Below are positions 28,143-36,500 of a stretch of 64,000 nt of DNA, piece by piece (within the stretch, counting starts at the first letter, position 1; each line of letters opens with the position of its first letter). A program made the position numbers and the translations under genes. The stretch comes from Tenacibaculum sp. 190524A02b (GTDB lineage: Bacteria > Bacteroidota > Bacteroidia > Flavobacteriales > Flavobacteriaceae), in the NCBI RefSeq assembly GCF_964036645.1, contig NZ_OZ038525.1, forward strand, positions 4,468,001 to 4,532,000, written 5' to 3'. The notes beneath the pieces are model-generated. The model was not told the DNA's origin and did no database searches. It worked only from the letters and a program-made list of their open reading frames with translations.

Positions 28143-28901
28143 TTATTTAGCTTCTTCTGTTGTAGCAGCTGGAGCTTCTGTATTAGCTTCCTTTTCAGCT
28201 TTCGCCTTTTCTTTGTCAGCTTTTCTTTCAGCTAAACCTTCAGCTATAGAATCAGTAACATAAGATAATACTTTGTCAATTGACTTAGAAGCATCATCAT
28301 TTGCAGGAATTACAAAATCAATCGGTCTTGGATCAGAGTTTGTATCAACCATTGCAAAGATTGGAATGTTTAATTTTTGAGCTTCTGCAACAGCAATGTG
28401 TTCTTTTTTAACATCAATTACAAATAAAGCACCAGGTAAACGAGTCATATCAGAAATAGAACCTAAATTCTTTTCTAATTTTTCACGTTGACGGTTAATT
28501 TGTAATTTTTCTCTTTTAGATAAAGCATCAAAAGAACCATCTTGCTTCATTCTATCAATAGAAGCCATTTTCTTTACAGCTTTACGGATAGTAACAAAGT
28601 TTGTTAACATACCACCTGGCCAACGCTCAGTAATATAAGGCATGTTTACGTTTTTAGCTTTTTCAGCAACGATGTCTTTAGCTTGTTTCTTAGTAGCAAC
28701 AAATAAAATTTTACGTCCTGAATTAGCTATCTTTTGTAAAGCTTTAGAAGCTTCATCAATTTTAGCAGAAGTTTTATACAAGTCAATGATGTGAACACCA
28801 TTACGCTCTGTATAAATGTATGGAGCCATGTTAGGGTTCCACTTTCTTGTTAAGTGACCAAAGTGTACGCCACTTTCTAATAATTCTTGAATGTTTGCCA
28901 T
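28143..28901 (-). CDS. rpsB: Ribosomal protein S2
   Basis: A 252-residue S2 protein of the small ribosomal subunit. Diagnostic segments are GVHFGHLTRKWNPNMAPYIY near the N-terminus and LPGALFVIDVKKEHIAVAEA in the core. The C-terminal tail is Lys/Glu/Ala-rich, as often in this phylum. Gene order rplM-rpsI-rpsB-tsf is conserved. Confidence 0.98.
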   Translation of the reverse strand: MANIQELLESGVHFGHLTRKWNPNMAPYIYTERNGVHIIDLYKTSAKIDEASKALQKIANSGRKILFVATKKQAKDIVAEKAKNVNMPYITERWPGGMLTNFVTIRKAVKKMASIDRMKQDGSFDALSKREKLQINRQREKLEKNLGSISDMTRLPGALFVIDVKKEHIAVAEAQKLNIPIFAMVDTNSDPRPIDFVIPANDDASKSIDKVLSYVTDSIAEGLAERKADKEKAKAEKEANTEAPAATTEEAK

Positions 28902-29022
28902 TTTAAAAAAATGTGTTTACGTTCTGTTTTCGCAATACTTCAGTAGTTTTACGTCTGAAATATTTAGATACTAAACTGTTAATAAAAAATTTAATTTTAA
29001 AAATAACAGTTCCAATAAACGA

Positions 29023-29409
29023 TTAACGTTTAGAGAACTGGAATTTCTTACGTGCTTTCTTCTGACCGAATTTCTTACGCTCAACCATTCTTGGATCACG
29101 AGTTAATAATCCTTCTGGTTTTAAGATAGCTTTGTTTTCTTCGTTAATTGCAACTAATGCTCTAGTGATAGCTAAACGGATAGCTTCAGCTTGACCAGTT
29201 ACACCTCCACCATATACATTTACTTTTACATCGTATGCCTCTAAGTTTTCAGTTAACATTAAAGGTTGTTGTACTTTATATTGTAAAGTTGGTGTAGTGA
29301 AATAGTTTTTAAACTCTCTTTTGTTGACAGTGATGTTTCCACTTCCTTGTGAAACATAAACACGAGCAACAGCTGTTTTTCTTCTACCTATTTTGTGTAC
29401 AGTTTCCAT
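29023..29409 (-). CDS. rpsI: Ribosomal protein S9
   Basis: A 128-residue S9 with the N-terminal GRRKTAVARVYV and the basic C-terminal tail KKFGQKKARKKFQFSKR that reaches the P-site tRNA. Its start codon overlaps the rplM stop by one base, so translation is probably coupled. Confidence 0.98.
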   Translation of the reverse strand: METVHKIGRRKTAVARVYVSQGSGNITVNKREFKNYFTTPTLQYKVQQPLMLTENLEAYDVKVNVYGGGVTGQAEAIRLAITRALVAINEENKAILKPEGLLTRDPRMVERKKFGQKKARKKFQFSKR

Positions 29410-29864
29410 TATTTAAGATCGTTAAGGTTAATAGCTTTTGGGCTTTGAGCTTCTTGTTGGTGCTCACCACCAGCATAAACATATAAATTTCTGAATAAAG
29501 CGCTACCTAATTTATTTTTTGGTAACATTCCTTTTACTGCTTTTTCGATAATCCTTGTTGGATCTTTCTCGAATAATTCAGTAGCAGTAAGCGATCTTTG
29601 TCCTCCTGGGTAACCTGTGTGACGGATGTATGACTTATCTGTCCACTTTTTACCTGTTAAATTGATTTTTTCAGCGTTGATAATTACAACGTTGTCTCCA
29701 CAATCTACGTGAGGAGTGAAATTTGGCTTGTACTTACCTCTAATAAGTTTTGCAACTTTAGAAGCTAGACGACCTAATGTTTGCCCGTCCGCATCAACTA
29801 AAACCCACTCTTTGTTTACGGTAGCTTTGTTAGCTGATACTGTTTTGTAACTTAATGTGTTCAT
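29409..29864 (-). CDS. rplM: Ribosomal protein L13
   Basis: The start at 29864 gives the standard 151-residue L13 (MNTLSYKTVSANKATVNKEW); the frame is open eight codons further up. Motifs include DADGQTLGRLASKVAKLIRG and MLPKNKLGSALFRNLYVYAG. It is the first gene of the ribosomal operon, behind a clear promoter. Confidence 0.98.
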   Translation of the reverse strand: MNTLSYKTVSANKATVNKEWVLVDADGQTLGRLASKVAKLIRGKYKPNFTPHVDCGDNVVIINAEKINLTGKKWTDKSYIRHTGYPGGQRSLTATELFEKDPTRIIEKAVKGMLPKNKLGSALFRNLYVYAGGEHQQEAQSPKAINLNDLK

Positions 29865-29925
29865 AATTACACGATTAGTTTTTGTCAAATGATTAATATT
29901 AATTTTTTCCTTTTAAAAAGGACTG

Positions 29926-29955
29926 CAAAAGTACAATTATTTATTGTATTGACAA
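29926..29955 (-). promoter_or_regulatory. Promoter of the rplM-rpsI-rpsB-tsf operon
   Basis: Minus-strand TTG (29953-29955) and TACTTTTG (29926-29933) are separated by 19 bases, an exact match to the Bacteroidota consensus. It lies about 60 bases ahead of the rplM start. Confidence 0.75.
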
Positions 29956-29980
29956 ATAGTAGGTTAGTTTAATTTAAATA

Positions 29981-30012
29981 AAAAAGGAATTACGATTAAG
30001 TAACTCCTTTTT
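29981..30012 (-). terminator. Terminator of the OmpA-family gene
   Basis: AAAAAGGAATTA pairs with TAACTCCTTTTT with one mismatch across an 8-base loop, with T-rich flanks on both strands. It lies just after the 30035 stop. Confidence 0.75.
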
Positions 30013-30034
30013 AGAATGTTATGTTTTGAAAAAA

Positions 30035-30883
30035 TTATTCTACTTTTTGATCTAATAAATCAAAGAATTGATTTAAACGTGGTAGAATAATAATTTTAGT
30101 ACGTCTGTTTTTAGCTCTATTAGCAGGTGAGTTATTTTCTACTAATGGAATAAAACTACTTCTACCAGCGGCAATTAATCTACTTGGAGCCACTTTATAT
30201 TTATTTTGTAATTCACGCACTATAGCTGTAGAACGTTTAACACTTAAGTCCCAGTTATCTTTTAAAGCAGATTTGCTACCTACAGGCGTATCATCAGTAT
30301 GTCCTTCAATCATTACATCCATTTCAGGCTGTCCGTTAACAACTGTTGCTACTTTTTCTAAAACTTTAGAGGCTTTTTCATTAATAGTATAGCTTCCACT
30401 CTTGAATAATAATTTATCAGAGATAGATATAAATACTACTGTTTTTTCAACATTTACCTCAATATCTTCATCATCAATTCCATCTTGTAATTCCTTTTTT
30501 AAGTGAAAAGCTACTACTAAATTTAAAGAATCTTTTTTAGAAGCAGCTGCTCTAATTTTGTTGATATATTTGTCCTTTTTGCTTAACTGTGCTAATGTTT
30601 CTTTAATATTGTCATTGGCTCCTTTTGTTAAAACAGTTAAATCACCAACTTGTTTTAAAGTTTCTTTTTTGTCTTTACGTAAATCATCAACTGTAGTTTG
30701 TAATAAAGCTGATTTTTCTTGATAGCGCTCCTTTTCAACTAAACATTTGGTTAAGTTTGTTTTAGTGGCTAATAACTCTTCTTTGGTTTTTTCGTGTTTA
30801 GCTTTTAAGGCTTCCATTTCTTTTGAAGAAGAACAAGAAGCAATTAATATAGCTAAAGCGAATAGTAAAAATCCTTTTTTCAT
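30035..30883 (-). CDS. OmpA-family peptidoglycan-binding lipoprotein
   Basis: The start at 30883 places a lipoprotein signal (MKKGFLLFALAILIASC) at the N-terminus. A coiled-coil region follows (about residues 20-110), then an OmpA C-terminal domain (about 150-280) with IEGHTDDTPVG, the Asp-bearing NWDLSVKR and the NRRTKI Arg, the residues that hold diaminopimelate. It should tether the outer membrane to peptidoglycan. It is transcribed alone. Confidence 0.92.
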   Translation of the reverse strand: MKKGFLLFALAILIASCSSSKEMEALKAKHEKTKEELLATKTNLTKCLVEKERYQEKSALLQTTVDDLRKDKKETLKQVGDLTVLTKGANDNIKETLAQLSKKDKYINKIRAAASKKDSLNLVVAFHLKKELQDGIDDEDIEVNVEKTVVFISISDKLLFKSGSYTINEKASKVLEKVATVVNGQPEMDVMIEGHTDDTPVGSKSALKDNWDLSVKRSTAIVRELQNKYKVAPSRLIAAGRSSFIPLVENNSPANRAKNRRTKIIILPRLNQFFDLLDQKVE

Positions 30884-31015
30884 GTTATAAATAAATTTAT
30901 TCTGATTGAAAAATATAAGCAAATTTATAAAAATGAGAATAGATAAAAGATAATTAACAATCTTTTATGATGAAGTAATCTATTATTTTTGCCCAAGAAT
31001 ATTGAAATACTAAAC

Positions 31016-32008
31016 ATGAAGAAGCTAATTTTTGTAAGTTTAATAGGAATATTGTTGTTTGTTAACTGTAAGCTTGATAAAGAGAATGAGTCCGAAAAAA
31101 AACGAGATGAAATAACAAAATTACAAGGAGGTGTATTTGGTACAACATACCATATTAAGTATTTAGATAGTATAAATTACCAGTCTTCTATAGATAGTTT
31201 GTTTACTTTAATAAATCATTCGCTGTCAACATATATACCTACATCAGATATTTCTAGAATTAACAAGGGAGACTCTACGGTTGTGGTAGATGATTTTTTT
31301 GTAGAGGTTTTTAAGAAAGCAAAACGAATTTATAATGAAACAGACGGATATTTTGATCCTACTATTGGCAAGTTGATAGATGCTTATGGTTTTGGGTCGG
31401 GGAAAGAGCAAAAGAGTTTAACTGAATATCAAATAAAGGGGTTAATGACTGGAGTAGGGTTTGAAAAGGTGAGGCTTGAAGAACGAAAAGTTTACAGAGC
31501 ACACCCTAATATCGAATTTAATGTAAATGCTTTTGCAAAAGGATATGGATTAGATATAATAGGTAGATTTTTAGAAAAAAAAGGCATTTCAAATTATTTG
31601 ATAGAGATTGGAGGAGAAATTCGTGCTAGAGGAAGTAAAAAAGGAAAGCTTTGGAAAGTAGCTATTGAAAAGCCGAATACGGATGGAACTAGATCTATTC
31701 AGAAAATTATTGAATTAGATAATGAGTCTATGGCAACTTCTGGTAATTATAGGAAGTATAAAATAAATGCCAATGGAGAAAAAGTTGTACATACAATAAA
31801 TCCTAAAACTGGATTAGCGCAAGAAAGTAATTTGTTAAGTGTTTCTGTACGATTAAAAGGAGATTGTGCTGATGTGGATGCTTATGCTACAGCTTTTTTA
31901 GCTATGGGGTTAGATAGAACGAAAGCTTTTTTGAAAAATCACCCAGAATTGAAAGTGGTATTGTTATATGTAGATGAAGATGGAGAGTTAAAAGAACTTA
32001 TTATTTAA
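31016..32008 (+). CDS. apbE: FAD:protein FMN transferase (ApbE family)
   Basis: The start at 31016 gives a lipoprotein signal (MKKLIFVSLIGILLFVNC). The 330-residue product shows all ApbE signatures: GTTYHIKY, FNVNAFAKGYGLD, LIEIGGEIRARG, MATSGNYR, HTINPKTG and DADVDAYATA-type metal-binding ending (DCADVDAYATAFLAMG). ApbE moves FMN from FAD to a Thr of periplasmic or membrane proteins, such as the Na+-translocating NADH dehydrogenase. No substrate gene is adjacent. Confidence 0.94.
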   Translation: MKKLIFVSLIGILLFVNCKLDKENESEKKRDEITKLQGGVFGTTYHIKYLDSINYQSSIDSLFTLINHSLSTYIPTSDISRINKGDSTVVVDDFFVEVFKKAKRIYNETDGYFDPTIGKLIDAYGFGSGKEQKSLTEYQIKGLMTGVGFEKVRLEERKVYRAHPNIEFNVNAFAKGYGLDIIGRFLEKKGISNYLIEIGGEIRARGSKKGKLWKVAIEKPNTDGTRSIQKIIELDNESMATSGNYRKYKINANGEKVVHTINPKTGLAQESNLLSVSVRLKGDCADVDAYATAFLAMGLDRTKAFLKNHPELKVVLLYVDEDGELKELII

Positions 32009-32132
32009 TAGTTGTTTAAAGAATAATTTTTGAGGTTTATATTAAAGAAATTAAATACAGGAAAAATCCTTATTAATTAGTTAACATAAAAAGAAATATA
32101 GGTGGTATTTTTATAGGATAATAAAATATGTT

Positions 32133-32618
32133 ATGTCTGTAAAACTATCTATTGTGTTGTTTTTGTTGTCATTAACACTATATGGTCAAACTAATGAAGA
32201 AATAGCTGGGGTTTATTTTAAAAAAGCCCAAAAAGCTATTGAAGCTATTGATTATAAGTTGGCAAAAGCTAACTTTGATAAAGGTGTTAGTAAACTAGAT
32301 ACTATTTCGAATGCTAATATAGCAGAGTTAGGTACATTTATCTATTACGAGCTAAAAGGCTTTCAAAAGGCAAAATACTACGCCAAACAATTTTTTACTT
32401 TATTTAAAAACAAGTCCACTGATCGTTATGATCAGATGTTAGAATTGTATGTAGAGATAGAAGAAGAGGTTTTAAAAAAAGAGGAAGAAGAAAAAAAGTT
32501 GTTGGAGGAAAAGCTAAGGAAAGAAAAAGAGTTAAGAAGGATTGACTCTCTAAAAAAATGTTTGGAAAAAGAAAGAAGAAAAATTCACTCTACATTTAGA
32601 TACTATTTTTTCGTTTAA
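32133..32618 (+). CDS. N-terminal part of a frameshifted TPR/coiled-coil protein
   Basis: 161 residues: signal peptide (about 1-19, ending LTLYGQ), a TPR-like region (AGVYFKKAQKAIEAIDYKLAKANF) and a Lys/Glu-rich coiled coil (about 110-150). The frame stops at 32618 right after the coiled coil, and the +1 frame is open from 32554 and continues into the next feature with sensible sequence. The two therefore look like one gene of about 1300 bases broken by a one-base change in an A-rich stretch, either a real inactivating mutation or a homopolymer error. Function unknown. Confidence 0.6.
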   Translation: MSVKLSIVLFLLSLTLYGQTNEEIAGVYFKKAQKAIEAIDYKLAKANFDKGVSKLDTISNANIAELGTFIYYELKGFQKAKYYAKQFFTLFKNKSTDRYDQMLELYVEIEEEVLKKEEEEKKLLEEKLRKEKELRRIDSLKKCLEKERRKIHSTFRYYFFV

Positions 32619-32634
32619 TAGTTATGGTGTTGCA

Positions 32635-33438
32635 TTGTATAAAAAAGATGGGTGGCTTGGTGTAATTGATGATAATGGAGAAAGATTAGTGGAAGAAAAA
32701 AATTACAAAGATGCTGTGTTTTTTGAAGGGTATTTGTTGTTAAAAAATAGAGTAAAAGAACCGTCGAAGATCAAAGTTCTCAAGCTGCAAACAAAAGAAG
32801 ATTTTTTACTGCCTAAGCCTTCAGTATTTTTTGATGATTTTGATAATTATGGTGTAGTTACAATGCCTAGAGGCAATGGTAATTTGGTTATGTATATGGG
32901 TAAGGTTTTAAAAACACTTATTTATGATTTGGAAGAAAGAAAGAAAATAAAAGCAGATGATATTGAAGGGTATTTAAAAAAGTTAAAAAAGAACGATAAA
33001 ATAGATAGGTTTGACGATGAAGATGGTAAATGGTCAGTGAAAATAAATAAAGAATGGTATGTGTTAGGAGAGGCTTTAGGAGGTGGTGTGTATTCATTGT
33101 ATAAAGAAAAAGAAAAGAATGAAAACGAATCTTTTTTTGGTTATATGTTTACTGAGAATAAAGAGGAAAAAGCCAAGCTATTAGCGGTTTCTCAAACGGG
33201 TTTTTTAAGCAGCTTTTATAAAAGAGCGTTAAGAAGTTTTGGTAGGGAAGAAGGTGATATTTGGTATTCGGAAAAAGGGAAAGAGAAAAAATATGAGGAG
33301 GAGAATGAAGGTTATAAAGGGAAAACGAAAATAAAAAGGTTAGATAAAAAAAGATATCAATTAATTAAAGAAGGTAAAGTTTTTATTAAAGAAAAAACTT
33401 TAGAAAAAATAGAAGACTTTCTTAAGAGGAATAAATAA
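32635..33438 (+). CDS. C-terminal part of the frameshifted protein (WG-repeat-like)
   Basis: 267 residues from a TTG codon that is probably not a true start: the same frame reads upstream to 32554 as ...TIFSFNSYGVALYKKDGWLG, continuing from the coiled coil of the preceding frame. The YKKDGWLGVIDDNGERLVEE segment resembles a WG-type beta repeat. The rest is rich in Lys, Glu and aromatic residues and is not recognised. Taken alone it lacks a secretion signal, supporting the view that it belongs to the preceding gene. Confidence 0.55.
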   Translation: MYKKDGWLGVIDDNGERLVEEKNYKDAVFFEGYLLLKNRVKEPSKIKVLKLQTKEDFLLPKPSVFFDDFDNYGVVTMPRGNGNLVMYMGKVLKTLIYDLEERKKIKADDIEGYLKKLKKNDKIDRFDDEDGKWSVKINKEWYVLGEALGGGVYSLYKEKEKNENESFFGYMFTENKEEKAKLLAVSQTGFLSSFYKRALRSFGREEGDIWYSEKGKEKKYEEENEGYKGKTKIKRLDKKRYQLIKEGKVFIKEKTLEKIEDFLKRNK

Positions 33439-33492
33439 TGTTAATTAAAAAGGGGTGTAAATATTTTTTACACATAAAAAAGTTATAAGTAA

Positions 33493-33518
33493 AAACCCAA
33501 GCGAATAAGCTTGGGTTT
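33493..33518. terminator. Bidirectional terminator hairpin
   Basis: Perfect 10-bp stem AAACCCAAGC/GCTTGGGTTT with a 6-base loop. The minus strand has the better T tail, so it chiefly serves the leucine-rich protein gene at 33580-35766, and it also backs the plus-strand gene. Confidence 0.75.
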
Positions 33519-33579
33519 AGTTTGTTATATTTATCCCCCTTTTAAAAAATATAACGTCTAAAAACTATCGTCGGAGTTT

Positions 33580-35766
33580 TTAATTTTTAATGAATTTTTT
33601 CACGCCAGTTTTCCCAGATTGAGTTTGTAAAGTCAATAGGTAAATTCCGTTAGGAAGATTTTCTGTTTTTAATAATTTGGTTTTTCCTTCATAAACTTTC
33701 TTACCTATTAAGTTATGAATACTAATTTTGGTAATTGTTTCGTTTGTATTTATTAATAAATTTTTATGTACTGGATTAGGGTAAATTGAAAAGCTATTAA
33801 AAGCTATATTATCAGTAGATGCTGTAGTACAATTCTCACTATAGCTAGCACTTGCATCTTTTCTTGGCCAGTTTGAATTACTATAGGCTACGTTATCTAC
33901 TTGAATACAGGTTAAATTCGGGTTTGAGGTAGCGTTAAAGTCGGTAAGGATAGAGTTTTTACCGTTTTTAAGATTTAAATTTGTTAACTGGTTATTGTAA
34001 ATTAATAAACTCTTCAGTTTAATATTCTTACTAACATCTAAATTAGAAATCTTATTATCATAAATATGAAGCCTTTCTAGTTTGGTGTTTTGAGAAACAT
34101 CTATAGTGTTTAATGAGTTTCCTCTAATACTGAAATTAGTTAACTCTTGATTGTTTGATATGTCAATATTGCTAAATTGATTTAAGCTTAAACTAAGTAC
34201 TTTTAGATTCGTGTTTTGACTTAAATCAATTTCTGATAATTGATTACTCCATAATTTTAGATTGGTAAGATTGGTGTTTTTAGTTAAATCAATTGAAGAT
34301 AAATTATTTTGTGTAGCATCCAAAACGGAAAGGCTGTTTAATCCATCAAGATTTTTAAGCGTTGTTAAATCATTGTTTTTAATATAAATAGAATTTAAAG
34401 AGGTGTTACTACCAAAATTAATTTCAGTAATTTTATTGTTTTCAGCAGTTAAAACCTTTAATGAGGTATTGTTGATAATTTCTAAATTGGTCAAATTGTT
34501 ATTTCTTATCATTAAATCCCATAGTTTTAAGTTGTTTCTTAAGTCAATGGAGGTTAATTGGTTTTCGTTGAGAAGGAGTTCTCTTAGTTCTGTGTTTTTT
34601 GATAAATTAATTGTAGATAGTTTGTTGCTTGAGGCGTCTAAGTATGATAATGCAGTAAAATCTTCAATTCCTGTTAAGTCATTAATTTCCTTGTGTTTTA
34701 TATCTAAGTCGGTTAGTTTACTAATGTTTTCAGTAGGCACATAATCATCTAGCTCACCAGAATCATGCCCTAAGTCAATTAATGCTTGTTCAAAGTTATC
34801 GTCAGGTACATACGTTTTTGGAGTACAATCAATATTAAAGCTTGCTGTAGGGTCTTTGATTCCGTTATTCCAAACAGCGCTATTGTTGTTTAAGATGTTT
34901 AAATTGTCTATTTGAATGCACTTTAAATTTGGATTGTTTTTTGCGCTGAACCCTTGAAAAACACCATTAAAACCATTACTCACATTAAGGAAAGATAAAT
35001 TATTTCCATTAATAAATAAAACACGCATATTAGTATGTGAACTAATGTCTAAACTTGTCAGTTGGTTGTTTTGTAGGTATAAGTTTTCTAAACTTTTATT
35101 GGTGCTAATATCAATACTTGATATTTGATTAGTATATGCAATTAGTTTTTGTAGCTTTTTGTTATTACTAGTATTTATTGAGGTCAATAAGTTGTTGGGA
35201 ACTTGTAAATCTTCAAGTTCAGTTAGTAAGCTTAGGTCTATAGAGGTCAGCTTATTATCCGATAAGTTTAGGCTTTTAAAAGGAATGTGATTTACAGGAA
35301 AAGCAAGTTGTACTTCGGTTAATTTGTTAATTGAAGCATCTAGTGTTTCCAAAGCATCTAAGGGTGCTACATTTAAGCTAGTTAATTTGTTGTTTTGTAA
35401 AAAAACATTGGTTAATCCTAGTTTTCCAAATTTAATCGAAGTTAATTGATTGTAAGGAGCTGATAACAATTTTAAGGAATAATGTATAGTAAGCTCTAAG
35501 TTGGTTAAGTTATTGTTACTACAACGTAATATCTTAATATTTTTAAAAGCGTTTATACCAGTTAAGTCATTAATGTTTTTATTGGTAACATTAATTTCGG
35601 TAACAACTTCTGCTTCGGTAATTTGTATTTCACCATCCTTGTTAGTGTCAATTAAAGGATTATGATTTAATAAAGCGTTTTTAAAGTTAGCATCTGGGAT
35701 GTTAACTATTTGAGAAAATGTTGTAGCCGACAAAAATAAAACTACTAAAAAAGTAATTTTTTTCAT
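33580..35766 (-). CDS. Leucine-rich-repeat surface protein with T9SS sorting domain
   Basis: A 728-residue secreted protein: signal peptide (about 1-18), an EF-hand-like N-terminal cap (IDTNKDGEIQITEAE), two blocks of SDS22-like leucine-rich repeats (about 45-290 and 350-610) with units such as LTSIDLSxNTxL, each closed by a cap containing NLxCIQVDN, and a T9SS type A sorting tail (about 655-728: FSIYPNPV ... LPNGIYLLTLQTQSG). Leucine-rich surfaces bind proteins, so adhesion is plausible. The two blocks look like an internal duplication. A two-component system lies directly upstream. Confidence 0.9.
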   Translation of the reverse strand: MKKITFLVVLFLSATTFSQIVNIPDANFKNALLNHNPLIDTNKDGEIQITEAEVVTEINVTNKNINDLTGINAFKNIKILRCSNNNLTNLELTIHYSLKLLSAPYNQLTSIKFGKLGLTNVFLQNNKLTSLNVAPLDALETLDASINKLTEVQLAFPVNHIPFKSLNLSDNKLTSIDLSLLTELEDLQVPNNLLTSINTSNNKKLQKLIAYTNQISSIDISTNKSLENLYLQNNQLTSLDISSHTNMRVLFINGNNLSFLNVSNGFNGVFQGFSAKNNPNLKCIQIDNLNILNNNSAVWNNGIKDPTASFNIDCTPKTYVPDDNFEQALIDLGHDSGELDDYVPTENISKLTDLDIKHKEINDLTGIEDFTALSYLDASSNKLSTINLSKNTELRELLLNENQLTSIDLRNNLKLWDLMIRNNNLTNLEIINNTSLKVLTAENNKITEINFGSNTSLNSIYIKNNDLTTLKNLDGLNSLSVLDATQNNLSSIDLTKNTNLTNLKLWSNQLSEIDLSQNTNLKVLSLSLNQFSNIDISNNQELTNFSIRGNSLNTIDVSQNTKLERLHIYDNKISNLDVSKNIKLKSLLIYNNQLTNLNLKNGKNSILTDFNATSNPNLTCIQVDNVAYSNSNWPRKDASASYSENCTTASTDNIAFNSFSIYPNPVHKNLLINTNETITKISIHNLIGKKVYEGKTKLLKTENLPNGIYLLTLQTQSGKTGVKKFIKN

Positions 35767-35830
35767 AATTATATGTATTTACAAATGAGTTAATTATTGC
35801 GGGCAAAATTAGACGCTATACCAAAGCAAA

Positions 35831-35857
35831 AAACCACCCGAATAGGGTGGTTTTTTT
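35831..35857. terminator. Terminator of the propeller-sensor operon
   Basis: AAACCACCC/GGGTGGTTT with a 5-base loop and T runs on both sides, 19 bases after the response-regulator stop on the minus strand. Confidence 0.85.
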
Positions 35858-35875
35858 GTGCTGGTGTTTTTGTTG

Positions 35876-36493
35876 TTATTTATAAGGAGTACCATACTTA
35901 TCTATAATTTCTTGTTTACTATTTACTTGTAGCTTATCATAAATATGCTTTGCATGACCTTTAACAGTGTTCAAAGAAATAAAAAGTTCTTTAGCAATAG
36001 ATGGGTAACTTTTACCTTTAGCTAATAGTTGTAAAACATCATTTTCTCGATTCGTGAGTTTTTTTTCAACGGGCGTTGCGTTGAATGATTCAACTACTTT
36101 TCTTGCAATTTTAGCACTCATTGGTGCACCTCCATTTTTTGCTTGTTCTAAAGAATTGATTAAGCTTGTAGGGTCTAGGTTCTTAACTAAATAACCAATA
36201 GCACCAGCGCACAATGCGTCAAATATAAACTCAGAGTCTTCATGAACAGTGATAACAACTACAATTAATTCAGGATGCATTTTTTTTAGATTTTTAAGTC
36301 CTTGAATACCATTGATGCCTGGTAGTTGAATGTCAGTAATTAGAATTGTTGTTTGAGTAATGTCAAAATCTGAAGGGATACTCTCATAAGAGGTGTAAGC
36401 TCCTGTTACCTTGTATTCTTCTTGTAAGTTTATAAGCTCTGTAAATGAGTTTAACAAGGTAAGATTGTCTTCTATTATTAATACGTTTGTCAA
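35876..36493 (-). CDS. Two-component response regulator, NarL/LuxR type
   Basis: A 205-residue regulator: receiver domain with the acidic pair (IIEDN), phospho-acceptor Asp54 (LITDIQLPG) and Lys104 (YLVKN), then a LuxR helix-turn-helix (about 140-190: LTNRENDVLQLLAKG, then SLNTVKGHAKHI). It starts 7 bases after the sensor kinase gene ends, so they are a cognate pair. The leucine-rich surface gene downstream in the same direction, across a terminator, is a possible target. Confidence 0.94.
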   Translation of the reverse strand: MTNVLIIEDNLTLLNSFTELINLQEEYKVTGAYTSYESIPSDFDITQTTILITDIQLPGINGIQGLKNLKKMHPELIVVVITVHEDSEFIFDALCAGAIGYLVKNLDPTSLINSLEQAKNGGAPMSAKIARKVVESFNATPVEKKLTNRENDVLQLLAKGKSYPSIAKELFISLNTVKGHAKHIYDKLQVNSKQEIIDKYGTPYK

Positions 36494-36500
36494 AGCTTTT

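Noticed and set aside
29865..29925. L13 leader RNA before rplM
   Set aside because: Some bacteria have such autoregulatory leaders, but I cannot see a convincing conserved hairpin in these 60 bases.
32635..32637. TTG as a genuine start of an independent gene
   Set aside because: The same frame continues upstream with sequence that joins well to the preceding coiled coil, so a frameshift explains it better.
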